Assembly (NCBI RefSeq): GCF_030622045.1
Contig: NZ_CP130886.1
Location: 4,968,001-5,032,000, forward strand
Direction of reading: 5' to 3'
Origin: Planctellipticum variicoloris
GTDB taxonomy: Bacteria; Planctomycetota; Planctomycetia; Planctomycetales; Planctomycetaceae
DNA: 64,000 nt
Position 1 is the stretch's first letter. The number at the start of each line of letters is the position of its first letter. Below, piece after piece: positions 43,112 to 51,659 of this stretch. Below the pieces are notes generated by a model that had not been told where the DNA came from, did not search any database, and saw only the letters and a list, made by a program, of their open reading frames with translations. A program made the translations under genes and the position numbers.

Positions 43112-43150
43112 AAAGAGAGCCGCACCCGGAAGTCGGGTGCGGCTCTCTTT
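43112..43150. terminator. Bidirectional terminator
   Basis: A 17-bp perfect stem (AAAGAGAGCCGCACCCG, 43112-43128, with its complement at 43134-43150) and GAAGT loop, with A tract on one side and T tract on the other, between convergent genes ending at 43070 and 43174. Confidence 0.92.
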
Positions 43151-43173
43151 GTTGGCTGACGGCGTGCATGCGG

Positions 43174-44295
43174 CTACCGCCCTGCACTCTTCAACACTGG
43201 GCCCAGGACCTTGTCGAACGCGTCGGCCTGGCGCAGGAAGCCGAGGTCGTTGGGGTGGGAGCTGTCGACGGCGCCGTCGCCGTCTTCTCCCAGCAGATCG
43301 TCGCCGGGGATGTAGTAGAGATTCTTCGCGCCGGCGGCGATCAGTTCTTCGTAGGCTTTTTTCAGGGCCGCGTGGTTGCCGTCGTTCCGCTGGCCTTTGG
43401 ACTCGTTGAGCCAGGCGTCGGTGTAGCGGCGGTCTTCGACCAGCACGATCGGCGTCTCGGGGCGGGCTTTGCGGAGCTGCTCGACCAGCGGCTTCGTCTT
43501 TGCGGCCGTTTCTTCGCCGCTCATGTTCGGGCAGCAGTCGATGACGTAGATCGCGGGATCGAGTTCGACGAGGAATGCGCCGACTTCGGGCTCCATCCGG
43601 CCGTTGCCGGAGAAGCCGAGGTTGATGGCGGGCCGATCGTAGCGGCGCTGCAGAATGGCGGCGTGGACCATGCCGGTCCGCGATGCGCAGGCGCCGTGCG
43701 TGATCGAGGTGCCGTAGTAGACGATCGGCTTCGCGCGTTCGGGCGGATAGGCGGGGGCCTGCTCCAGCGAGGCCCCCGTCGGCACGCCGATTTCGGCGGA
43801 GGCGGTGCCGTTGTAAAGGGGCAGGTAGACCAGGTATTCGCGTTTTCCGGGTCGGAGTCCCTGCGCCAGGACGATTTCGTTGGTGACGGCTTTCGGCTGG
43901 CCGACGGCGACCCAGCGCCACCGGCCCCGGTCGTCGCGGGCGTAGAGATCGACGCCGCTGACTCCAGTGGCGGCCATGTGGGGCATGGCGAGGTTCGAAC
44001 TGGTGACAGTCCAGCGCGCGTGGATCTTCGGAGAATCGGTGACGAACCGGACGCAGAGGCCCGCCGAGTGGCGGCTGAGATTCCAGACGGCGTCGCGGAC
44101 TTTGCCTTCGGCTCGCGCGGGGAGGCGGTCGTAGGGGGCTTTGGTGTCGGTCCAGCCCTGCCCTTCGAGGCCGAGTTCTTTGACGTCCATCCAGCGGACG
44201 CCGTCGTCCTTGGGCTTGTCCTGGGCCGACAGGTGGCTCAGGGCTGGACCGCAGAGGGCCAGGCAGCAGACACTCCAGAGCACGGCGATTTTCAT
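43174..44295 (-). CDS. SGNH hydrolase with GxDLY N-terminal domain
   Basis: 373 residues from ATG 44295 (upstream extension lacks a signal). Signal peptide (LWSVCCLALCGPALSHLSAQ), then the GxDLY domain (VSGVDLYARDDRGRWRWVAV), then an SGNH/GDSL-type esterase: block I IVYYGTSITHGACASRTGM, GFSGNGRMEPEVG, VIDCCPNMSGEE, and the catalytic Asp/His in VDSSHPNDLGFLRQAD. The two-domain layout is the SGNH_hydro-like group common in planctomycetes and Bacteroidetes, likely removing acyl groups from polysaccharides. Exported. Confidence 0.9.
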   Translation of the reverse strand: MKIAVLWSVCCLALCGPALSHLSAQDKPKDDGVRWMDVKELGLEGQGWTDTKAPYDRLPARAEGKVRDAVWNLSRHSAGLCVRFVTDSPKIHARWTVTSSNLAMPHMAATGVSGVDLYARDDRGRWRWVAVGQPKAVTNEIVLAQGLRPGKREYLVYLPLYNGTASAEIGVPTGASLEQAPAYPPERAKPIVYYGTSITHGACASRTGMVHAAILQRRYDRPAINLGFSGNGRMEPEVGAFLVELDPAIYVIDCCPNMSGEETAAKTKPLVEQLRKARPETPIVLVEDRRYTDAWLNESKGQRNDGNHAALKKAYEELIAAGAKNLYYIPGDDLLGEDGDGAVDSSHPNDLGFLRQADAFDKVLGPVLKSAGR

Positions 44296-44332
44296 GGAGA
44301 CCTCGCAAAGGTTGTCGGGACGAGCGAAACAG

Positions 44333-44746
44333 TCACGGTGGGCCGGCCGCACGGCGGCGGACGGTGTCTTCGAGTTCAACGAGCAGCGCCAGGCACTTCT
44401 GCCGTCGGAGCTGCTGCGCCTGCCGGCGGAAGAGGGCGAAATGCAGCAGGACTGCCGCGCCGAGGACGCCGTAACAGAGGGCGACCGCCCAGGGGAGGAC
44501 CTGGGGCAGCCAGTCGAGATGGAATTCGACCGATCGCCCGGAACCCGCCATGATCAAGATGCGATGGTCGAAGATGCCGACCGGCCCTGCCAGAAATGCC
44601 ATCCAAAGCACCCAGGCCGCCATAGAGAGGACCGTCAGGATCAGAAAGACGGTCAGCCAACGGGCGGACAGACGCTCGCGCCGCGCCGCCTGGGCGATCG
44701 CGGCTTCGAGGTGGTCGAGAAACGGAGATCTCTCGGGCGCGGACAT
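44333..44746 (-). CDS. Small two-helix membrane protein
   Basis: 137 residues. Soluble charged N-terminus (LEAAIAQAARRERLSARW) followed by two membrane helices (LTVFLILTVLSMAAWVLWMA; WAVALCYGVLGAAVLLHFAL) and a charged coil tail (RRQAQQLRRQKCLALLVELE). Domain order resembles small sigma-factor or transglutaminase accessory proteins but no family could be named. Immediately upstream of the SGNH gene on the same strand with 37 bp between, so co-transcription is likely. Confidence 0.65.
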   Translation of the reverse strand: MSAPERSPFLDHLEAAIAQAARRERLSARWLTVFLILTVLSMAAWVLWMAFLAGPVGIFDHRILIMAGSGRSVEFHLDWLPQVLPWAVALCYGVLGAAVLLHFALFRRQAQQLRRQKCLALLVELEDTVRRRAAGPP

Positions 44747-44869
44747 CGGGGCCGCCGTGGGGATTGCGGGAAGTCAGACTCCTGCAATCATCGCGCGACC
44801 TTCACTGCGACGCAATGGGCTGGCGGCGATCAGCCACGGCTCTTTCCAAGTTCCGTCTGGGCAACCTGC

Positions 44870-44937
44870 AGGGTGAGTCGAGTCTTTCACCATCAGTTGT
44901 TATCGCAGAGGTGAGCCTCGCGGACTCGACTCACCCT
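44870..44937. repeat. 15-bp perfect inverted repeat across a gene end
   Basis: AGGGTGAGTCGAGTC (44870-44884) and its reverse complement at 44923-44937, with a 38-nt loop that includes the stop codon (44893) of the sulfotransferase. Acts on the minus strand as a possible terminator or is a REP-like element. Confidence 0.65.
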
Positions 44938-45906
44938 ACTTTGAAACGGAGAAGAGCCGTGGGCGATCTGCCAGTCTTCATTGCGATAGAACGCGTCGGC
45001 CGTCGAGCCGGTGATTCGCCGGATCCGCTCGACCTCCTCCTCCGTCAATCGCTGCTGCCAGACGTTAATATTTGCGGCGCTGTTGCGAACGACGTTGTGG
45101 ATGGAGGTAGAGACTCCCGGAATGTGCGGATCCGTCGAAGTCGAAGTCTGCCGCAGGAAGTCGTCGGTCCGAGAGGTGTATGGCAGCCCGACTCGGTCGA
45201 ACAGCCGCGGGAATTCTTCAGCGGGATGCCGTGAGACATCTTCGTGGCGGAGATAGATCCACTCGGGATGCCGACGGCGGAATTCCAGAATCACTTTGTG
45301 GAGCAGCCGCCACAAGAATGCTCCTTCGCCGATCAGGTCGTCGTGGCCCTGCTCGGACTGTTGCTCAATGGCTTCGCGTTCTTCGGGAAAGAATTCTTCG
45401 ATGGCCTCGGGCTGTTCCAGCAGGTTCTGAAAGTCGAAGGTCCAGCCTTTCAACTGCAGGCTGGAGGCAAAGGCCGCGGGATGCCGGATCATGATTACCG
45501 GCTGCACGCCGAAATTCTCCGCCAGCCATTCGGTGGAAAGGAGAGCGATCGGGTCCTTCAGCACGATCTGACGGCAGCGATCGCACAGTCGCGTCCGACG
45601 CCGTTTCGTCCGGAGCTTGCGCAGTGCAGTCCGGGGATGCAGCAGATCGCTCCAGGCCAGTTTCGGGGAATTCCAGCGGAAGGAGAGCAGGTCGTGAAAC
45701 TCCTGCCAGTCGGGATGGTCCGGACCGCCGTTCAAGCGCTGATACCAGTATTGCATCCGCAACGATGTCAATTCGCAGGGATGAATGACATTGAAGGGCT
45801 CATGGACATACGCGGTCTGCGGGGCGGTGGCCAGGACCTTGCCGACCCACGTTGTTCCCGACCTGTGCGATCCGGTCACCAGGATTGTCTTCGCCGGCGC
45901 GTCCAT
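44893..45906 (-). CDS. Sulfotransferase family protein
   Basis: 337 residues from ATG 45906. PAPS 5'-loop ILVTGSHRSGTTWVGKVLAT at residues 8-27; 3'-phosphate segment PVIMIRHPAAFASSLQ; IYLRHEDVSRHPAEEFPRL near the end. Family Sulfotransfer_1-like; acceptor unknown. Long regions with many Trp/His suggest a carbohydrate acceptor, which is inference. The codons after the start give the family N-terminus; a longer open frame upstream has unrelated composition. Confidence 0.88.
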   Translation of the reverse strand: MDAPAKTILVTGSHRSGTTWVGKVLATAPQTAYVHEPFNVIHPCELTSLRMQYWYQRLNGGPDHPDWQEFHDLLSFRWNSPKLAWSDLLHPRTALRKLRTKRRRTRLCDRCRQIVLKDPIALLSTEWLAENFGVQPVIMIRHPAAFASSLQLKGWTFDFQNLLEQPEAIEEFFPEEREAIEQQSEQGHDDLIGEGAFLWRLLHKVILEFRRRHPEWIYLRHEDVSRHPAEEFPRLFDRVGLPYTSRTDDFLRQTSTSTDPHIPGVSTSIHNVVRNSAANINVWQQRLTEEEVERIRRITGSTADAFYRNEDWQIAHGSSPFQSRVSRVREAHLCDNN

Positions 45907-46136
45907 GAGCCTGCTCCAGGTTGGTCCTGGCGCAGCGTCGACGAACGTGCCTTGCGGACCGGACCGTAGCCGCGCAAAGCAACAGGCAACTGAGAACCCA
46001 GATGCGGCGGCGGCCCGGATGAAGCGCAAGTCTGGGGATTGAGAGGGACTTTTTTTCCATCGGCTCCGATTGAGCCCGGAATTCAGCCGAAAGCGTCACG
46101 GAATTCAGGGAATGAGGGATTGCCCCGAATTTCGTC

Positions 46137-46388
46137 TCACGCCGCCTCCTTGTCGTACAGAATGGCCCACCAGACGATGAATGCGACCTGGATGGCCCAG
46201 GGGATCGCGAAGTGAACTTTGTCCGGCAGCGGATCGAAGAACTGCAGGGCCAGCGGCGCGGCGAAGATCAGCATCGCGAAGATCTTGACGGATAGATTCA
46301 GATCCTCGTTCATCACGAACCAGAACAACGCGCACAAGCTGCCGATGATCAGCGCCACCAGGAACACTACGTAGACGGCGAACAACAT
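46137..46388 (-). CDS. Small membrane protein
   Basis: 83 residues with three hydrophobic stretches (MLFAVYVVFLVALIIGSLCA, IFAMLIFAAPLALQFFD, AIPWAIQVAFIVWWAILY). No family recognised. Its compact hydrophobic pattern and position just behind the acetyl-esterase gene (start 35 bp beyond that gene's stop) support coding. Confidence 0.6.
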   Translation of the reverse strand: MLFAVYVVFLVALIIGSLCALFWFVMNEDLNLSVKIFAMLIFAAPLALQFFDPLPDKVHFAIPWAIQVAFIVWWAILYDKEAA

Positions 46389-46422
46389 CTTCGACGATTC
46401 CCTTTGTCAGCAGACTTCAGCA

Positions 46423-47628
46423 TCATTCCGGCAGTTCGAGGGTCATTTCGTTGTTGGCCTCACGCACGTCGAACGTAATCTGTCCGCGGGCGGTGCTGGC
46501 GACGACTGTGGCGTCCGCCACCGTCGGATGGGGGACGACGTCTCCCATTGTGTGGACCGTTACCGTGTTTTCCCCGGTTACCGGCCCCTGCCCGGCTCCC
46601 AGCGAGAAATTTCCGTTTCGAATCATCGCGAACGCGACCGGCTTTTCTGGCGCTCCGCGCGGCGTAAAGCGGACCTGCCCCCACTTGAGCGGCTGGCCGT
46701 TGACTCGAATCTGCCCTTTCACGGCCGCACGTTTGACGTCCGCCAGGAACCCCGAGTTCCGCAGCCAGTCGTGCAGGCGTTCTTTCCACGTCGAGAGGGC
46801 CGGGTCGCCGGGGGCGAGGCCGACGCCGTGCGGACCGAACTGGTAGATGTGCATTTCGCCGGGGACTTTGTGCTTGCGCATGGCGGCGTAGAACGACAGG
46901 CTGTTTTCGACGGGGACGCCGGAGTCCTCGGCCGTGTGGAACAGAAATGTCGGGGGCGTCTGGTCCGAGACCTGTTTGTCGCTCGACATCAGTTCGGCCA
47001 GCGCCGGAGGGGCGTCTTTGCCAAGGAGATTGTTTTTTGAGCCGCCGTGTCCCCACGGTTCGCTCATGGTAATGACGGGGTAGCAGAGGACGGCGAAGTC
47101 GGGCCGGGAGCTGACCCGCCGGACGGGATCGGGATTGTCGGCCTGCGCCGCCAGGTGCTTGGTCGCCGCGGTCGAGGCGAGATGGCCGCCGGCCGAGAAG
47201 CCCATCACGCCGATCCGGTGCGGGGCGATTTCGTACTTTCCGGCGTTGGACCGGACGTACTGCAGGGCGCGCTGGACGTCGTCCATCGGGGCCGGGTGGC
47301 GGTAGCGCGGGGCCAGCCGGTACTTGAGGACAAAGGCGGTGACGCCGAAGCTGTTGAACCAGCGGGCGACCTGAGCGCCTTCGTGATCGACGGCCAGGGC
47401 GCCGTATCCGCCGCCCGGGCAGACGACGACGGCCGTGCCGCAGGCTTTGTCCTGCGGGGCGGGGTAGTACCACAGGAGGGGTTTGTCAGTCTCGTCGTCG
47501 CCGACCTTGCCGGGGGCTCCGTCCGGCCAGAGCAGGATGGTGGCGGGCTCGTCGGCGGCGGACAGCGGTGAACAGCAGGCGGCTCCCAGCAGGAGCAGGC
47601 ACGACCAGGTGCGAACGAGAGACGTCAT
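46423..47628 (-). CDS. Exported alpha/beta hydrolase with beta-sandwich tail
   Basis: 401 residues from ATG 47628 with signal peptide (WSCLLLLGAACCSPLSAA). Esterase/lipase fold of the BD-FAE/acetyl-xylan-esterase type: VVVCPGGGYGALAVDHEGAQ (HGGG-like oxyanion CPGGGYG), FVLKYRLAPRYRHPAPMDDV, nucleophile VMGFSAGGHLASTA, and PTFLFHTAEDSGVPVENSL plus a C-terminal His. Unusual: residues about 305-401 form an extra carboxypeptidase-regulatory-like beta domain (VKGQIRVNGQPLKWGQVRF, TVTVHTMGDVVPHPTVADAT) as seen in planctomycete lipoproteins. Likely deacetylates polysaccharide. Confidence 0.88.
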   Translation of the reverse strand: MTSLVRTWSCLLLLGAACCSPLSAADEPATILLWPDGAPGKVGDDETDKPLLWYYPAPQDKACGTAVVVCPGGGYGALAVDHEGAQVARWFNSFGVTAFVLKYRLAPRYRHPAPMDDVQRALQYVRSNAGKYEIAPHRIGVMGFSAGGHLASTAATKHLAAQADNPDPVRRVSSRPDFAVLCYPVITMSEPWGHGGSKNNLLGKDAPPALAELMSSDKQVSDQTPPTFLFHTAEDSGVPVENSLSFYAAMRKHKVPGEMHIYQFGPHGVGLAPGDPALSTWKERLHDWLRNSGFLADVKRAAVKGQIRVNGQPLKWGQVRFTPRGAPEKPVAFAMIRNGNFSLGAGQGPVTGENTVTVHTMGDVVPHPTVADATVVASTARGQITFDVREANNEMTLELPE

Positions 47629-47873
47629 GAGCGGGTGACTCCTGGTGATCGGCGGACGGGAAACCGGGCTTCCCGCAGCCGGGGACGGTTTCTCGCAGGA
47701 TACCGCCCTCGGCCTGGCTTTGCACAACGTGATCCGTAGCGTTTCTACCGGTCAGCGGTTAACCTGCGTTAATCCCGCGACGGGGGTTGCGGTTCTCAGA
47801 TTCCGAGAGGCGATGAGCCGCTCCGGCTAGACTCCCTCGGGTGACTCATTCCACGCGCCGAGTGCAGCCGAAG

Positions 47874-48881
47874 ATGGAACGGACCGCAGGTGATCCCCCG
47901 ACGAAGTCTCCCGGCGTTCTTACGCTGGTTGAAGAGGCGATTGGCCCCGATCTGCTCGAAGCCGAGCAGATTCTGGTCGAAGAGCTGAGCAGCGTAAACC
48001 CTTACGTCAGCGACATCTTACAGCATGTGACCCGCTTCCGCGGCAAGCGTCTGCGGCCGATGCTGCTGCTGTTGACGGCGGATGCCTGCGGCGGCATCCG
48101 CCACGAGCACAAGGTGCTGGCGGCCGTGGTGGAGATGATCCATCTGGCCACGCTGGTTCACGACGACGTGCTCGACGAAGCGGATACCCGCCGGCATGTC
48201 GCCACTGTCAATGCCCGCTGGAACAATGAAACCAGCGTACTGTTTGGCGACTTTTTGTTCACGCACGCATTTCATCTGGCCAGCAGCCTGTCGACGACGC
48301 ATGCCTGCCGGGCCATCGGTCGATCCACCAATCTGGTCTGCGAGGGGGAGCTGTCGCAGATCAAGGAACGGGGCAACCTCGACCTGACCGAGGAGACGTA
48401 CTTCCGCATCATCGACGGCAAGACCGCCGAGCTGTGCGCGGTCTGCGGAGAGCTGGGCGCGCGGTACGCCGACGCTGAGCCCGGCGTCATCGCCGCGATG
48501 GAGCAGTACAGTCGTTCGCTGGGACTGGCGTTCCAGATTGCCGACGACGTGCTCGACCTGACCGGCAACGAGCGGAGCACGGGCAAGTCGCTGGGATCGG
48601 ACATTGCCAAGCAGAAGCTGACGCTGCCGATCATCCGGCTGCTGGCGACGGCGGGGGAGCCCGCCGTCGCGGAAATCCGCCAGCTCCTGGCGCACCCCGA
48701 CGAGCAGACGCGGGAGAAGCTGGCTCCGTTCCTCGAACGGAGCGACGCTCTGCAGTACAGCATCGACCGTGCGCTGCAGCTTGCAGCCGGCGCCCGATCG
48801 CAGCTCGACTGCGTCCCGCCGTCGAAGGCCCGCCGGATTCTGGCGGAGATTGCGGAGTTCGCGGTGCAGAGGCAGTTTTGA
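47874..48881 (+). CDS. Trans-polyprenyl diphosphate synthase
   Basis: 335 residues from ATG 47874 (GTG at 47841 possible). First Asp-rich motif LVHDDVLDEADTRR and second IADDVLDLTGNERSTGKSL are present, along with FRGKRLRPMLLLLTADA. It condenses isopentenyl diphosphate onto an allylic primer, making the long-chain prenyl tail of menaquinone or ubiquinone (IspB-like). Compositionally typical for a cytoplasmic enzyme. Residues before the first Asp motif are small, favouring long products, but chain length cannot be read safely. Confidence 0.93.
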   Translation: MERTAGDPPTKSPGVLTLVEEAIGPDLLEAEQILVEELSSVNPYVSDILQHVTRFRGKRLRPMLLLLTADACGGIRHEHKVLAAVVEMIHLATLVHDDVLDEADTRRHVATVNARWNNETSVLFGDFLFTHAFHLASSLSTTHACRAIGRSTNLVCEGELSQIKERGNLDLTEETYFRIIDGKTAELCAVCGELGARYADAEPGVIAAMEQYSRSLGLAFQIADDVLDLTGNERSTGKSLGSDIAKQKLTLPIIRLLATAGEPAVAEIRQLLAHPDEQTREKLAPFLERSDALQYSIDRALQLAAGARSQLDCVPPSKARRILAEIAEFAVQRQF

Positions 48882-48907
48882 GGGGAAGCGAGTAGCCGGA
48901 GAAGAGG

Positions 48908-48942
48908 GCTGATCGCGAATCGCTGATCGCTGATCGCCAGAC
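48908..48942. repeat. Heptanucleotide tract, GCTGATC family
   Basis: Units GCTGATC, GCGAATC, GCTGATC, GCTGATC, GCCAGAC. Confidence 0.8.
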
Positions 48943-49045
48943 ATGGAACGGCGGGGTTGTGCGGGGCCGCCCAGGGCTAATGCCGCTGGGCCACGATGAA
49001 CCGCCCCTGGCGGGGCTTCTTTGGAGGTCCTCATCCCGACGACTT

Positions 49046-49080
49046 CCATTCGACATTCCGCCTTCGACATTCGACATTCC
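49046..49080. repeat. Heptanucleotide tract, ACATTCG family
   Basis: Units CCATTCG, ACATTCC, GCCTTCG, ACATTCG, ACATTCC. Reverse complement matches the tract at 26401. Confidence 0.8.
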
Positions 49081-49210
49081 CCCCCTGCCGTCAATGGAAC
49101 GTTCCCCGTCACAAATTGAGTTTCTTTGCAGGCCGGAACGTCATCGACTCCTGCCGGGTTGCTCGCTAGTCTGAAACGACTTCGCCGAGCATCCGCCGCA
49201 GGAGATTTTT

Positions 49211-51619
49211 ATGCGCCCGTCTGTTGGTCTTGCGCTAACCCTGAGCTTGTTTGCTGGACCGCTCTTCGCCCAGGACTGGAAGATCGCGCCCAATCCGGTG
49301 CTGACGCGGTGGGCGAAGGATGTCTCGCCGGACAAGGTCCATCCGGAGTATCCCCGGCCGCAGATGGTGCGTGAGCACTGGTTGAACCTCAACGGGCTAT
49401 GGGAATACGCAATCGTTGCGAAGGACGCCGGGCAGCCGACGGACTGGAGCGGCAGGATTCTGGTGCCGTTCCCGGTGGAGTCGGCGCTGTCGGGGGTGAA
49501 GCAGTTCGTTGGCCCGGACAAGGCGTTGTGGTATCGCCGGTCGGTGAGCCTCCCTGCTGACACTCACTGGCAGGGGAAAAACATTCTGCTGCACTTCGGG
49601 GCCGTGGACTGGGAGACGACCGTCTGGGTGGACGGCGAGAAAGTCGGCGAGCACCGCGGGGGCTTCGATCCAATCTCGCTCGACATTACGGAGGCATTGT
49701 CCAAGTCCGGTGCGAAGCCTCACGAGATTGTCGTCCGCGTCTGGGACCCGAGCGACGCCGGCTATCAGCCGCGCGGCAAGCAGGTGCAGAAACCGCACGG
49801 GATCTGGTACACGCCGGTGACGGGGATCTGGCAGACGGTGTGGCTGGAGCCGGTGCCAAAGACGTACATCCGGGGCGTGACGATTACGCCGAATCTCGAT
49901 CAGTCATCGCTGACGATCGCCGCCGACGTCGTCAATCCGCAACCCGGCTGGAAGCTGGGAGTCTATGTGGCGTCACAGCCGAAGTCCGGGGCTGGTCAGT
50001 CGCCAGCGGGCGGATTCCACGGCAAGAGCTGGCAGTTCGAAATCGATCAACCACACGTCATCGACATCGACACGCGCGGAATCGAGATCGAGCGCCACTG
50101 GTGGTCTCCCGAGCATCCGCACCTGATCGATGTCTATGTTGCACTGGTATCCGACAAAAATGCCGACCTGGAAGGCTTTGCGCAGCAGTGGATGCCCAAG
50201 CTGACTGGTCCGCTCGCACCGAAGCCTGCGCCGCAGATCCCAATGGCCGACTGGGTGAAAACCTACTCGGCGTTCCGCAAGATCTCTCTCGGCAAGGACG
50301 AACACGGCGTCAATCGCCTGCTCCTCAACAACAAACCGCTGTTCCAGTACGGCCCGCTCGACCAGGGGTGGTGGCCGGACGGGCTCTATACCGCGCCGAC
50401 TGACGAGGCGCTCAAGTTTGATATCGAGATCACGAAGCAGTACGGCTTCAACATGATCCGCAAGCATGTGAAGGTCGAACCGGCCCGCTGGTACTACTGG
50501 GCCGACAAACTGGGGATGCTCGTCTGGCAGGACATGCCCAGCGGCGACACGAACGCGAAGTGGGACCCGTTCGGCAAGTTCGACGGGACCGAGCTGACTC
50601 GTTCGGTAGAATCGGCCGAGTGCTATCGCAAGGAGTGGAAGGCGATCATCGACGCCCGGCGGAATCATCCGTCGATCGTGATGTGGGTTCCGTTTAACGA
50701 AGCGTGGGGCCAGTTCGACACGGTCGCCGTGACGAAGTGGACGAAGGAGTACGACCCCAGCCGGCTCGTGAACTGCGCGTCGGGGGGGAACGATTTTCCG
50801 GTGGGCGACGTGATCGACGTCCATCGCTACCCCGGCCCGTTCGCGCCGAAGCCAACCGCGGAGCGGGCGGCCGTGCTGGGGGAATACGGCGGCCTGGGGC
50901 TGCCGATGAAGGGGCATACCTGGCAGGACGAGAAGAACTGGGGCTATCGCAGTTTTACGACACAGGCCGACCTGGCCGAGGCCTATCTCGACCTGCTCGA
51001 CAAGCTGCATCCGATGATCGAGAACGGCCTTGCCGCCGCGATTTATACGCAGACTACGGACGTGGAGATCGAAGTCAACGGGCTGCTGACTTACGACCGT
51101 GACGTGGAAAAGATCCCGGTCAAAGCGGTCGCCGAGGCCCACCGCAAGCTGTGGGGGCCGGCGCCGAAAGTCCGCGCACTTGTGCCGACGTCACAGGAAT
51201 CCGCTCAGACGTGGAAATACACGACGGAGAAGCCCGCGGGCGACGACTGGGCGAAGGCCGACTTCGACGACTCCGCGTGGAAACCCGGTCCGGGTGGCTT
51301 CGGCGAGAAAACGACGCCCGGGACGGTGGTCCGGACGGAGTGGTTGACGCCGGATATCTGGGCGCGGCGCTCGTTCGAGCTGAAGGAAGTCCCGGCCGGC
51401 CAGTTACGGCTGATGATCCACCACGACGAGGATGCAGAGATCTACCTCAACGGCGTGCTGATCAAGCGAGTCGTCGGCTACACGACGGGATACCAGACCG
51501 TCCGTCTGCCGGAACAAGCCCGGCAGCACTTCCGGAAGGGACAGAACACGCTGGCGGTTCATTGCCATCAGACGGGGGGCGGGCAGTATATCGACGTGGG
51601 GTTTGCGGTGGCGGAGTAG
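49211..51619 (+). CDS. Glycoside hydrolase family 2 enzyme
   Basis: 802 residues with signal peptide (VGLALTLSLFAGPLFAQ). N-terminal sugar-binding jelly roll (LNLNGLWEYAIV, WYRRSVSLPADTHWQGKNIL, FGAVDWETTVWVDGEKVGEH), immunoglobulin-like middle and TIM barrel with KVEPARWYYWADKLGMLVWQ, acid/base Glu in WVPFNEAWGQ and nucleophile Glu in LGEYGG. Around 640-802 there is an additional beta domain (FDDSAWKPGPGGFGEK; LRLMIHHDEDAEIYLNGVLI). The family includes beta-galactosidases, mannosidases and glucuronidases; here the activity is not determinable. Exported. Confidence 0.92.
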   Translation: MRPSVGLALTLSLFAGPLFAQDWKIAPNPVLTRWAKDVSPDKVHPEYPRPQMVREHWLNLNGLWEYAIVAKDAGQPTDWSGRILVPFPVESALSGVKQFVGPDKALWYRRSVSLPADTHWQGKNILLHFGAVDWETTVWVDGEKVGEHRGGFDPISLDITEALSKSGAKPHEIVVRVWDPSDAGYQPRGKQVQKPHGIWYTPVTGIWQTVWLEPVPKTYIRGVTITPNLDQSSLTIAADVVNPQPGWKLGVYVASQPKSGAGQSPAGGFHGKSWQFEIDQPHVIDIDTRGIEIERHWWSPEHPHLIDVYVALVSDKNADLEGFAQQWMPKLTGPLAPKPAPQIPMADWVKTYSAFRKISLGKDEHGVNRLLLNNKPLFQYGPLDQGWWPDGLYTAPTDEALKFDIEITKQYGFNMIRKHVKVEPARWYYWADKLGMLVWQDMPSGDTNAKWDPFGKFDGTELTRSVESAECYRKEWKAIIDARRNHPSIVMWVPFNEAWGQFDTVAVTKWTKEYDPSRLVNCASGGNDFPVGDVIDVHRYPGPFAPKPTAERAAVLGEYGGLGLPMKGHTWQDEKNWGYRSFTTQADLAEAYLDLLDKLHPMIENGLAAAIYTQTTDVEIEVNGLLTYDRDVEKIPVKAVAEAHRKLWGPAPKVRALVPTSQESAQTWKYTTEKPAGDDWAKADFDDSAWKPGPGGFGEKTTPGTVVRTEWLTPDIWARRSFELKEVPAGQLRLMIHHDEDAEIYLNGVLIKRVVGYTTGYQTVRLPEQARQHFRKGQNTLAVHCHQTGGGQYIDVGFAVAE

Positions 51620-51659
51620 GGCAAGACGGTCTTGTTTGTCGAGCTTGGATTGACTTCGG

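Larger units (their letters stand above)
48882..49210. other. Intergenic region with two heptamer tracts
   Basis: About 330 bp between the polyprenyl synthase and the GH2 gene. No gene supported. Holds the repeats at 48908 and 49046. Confidence 0.6.
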
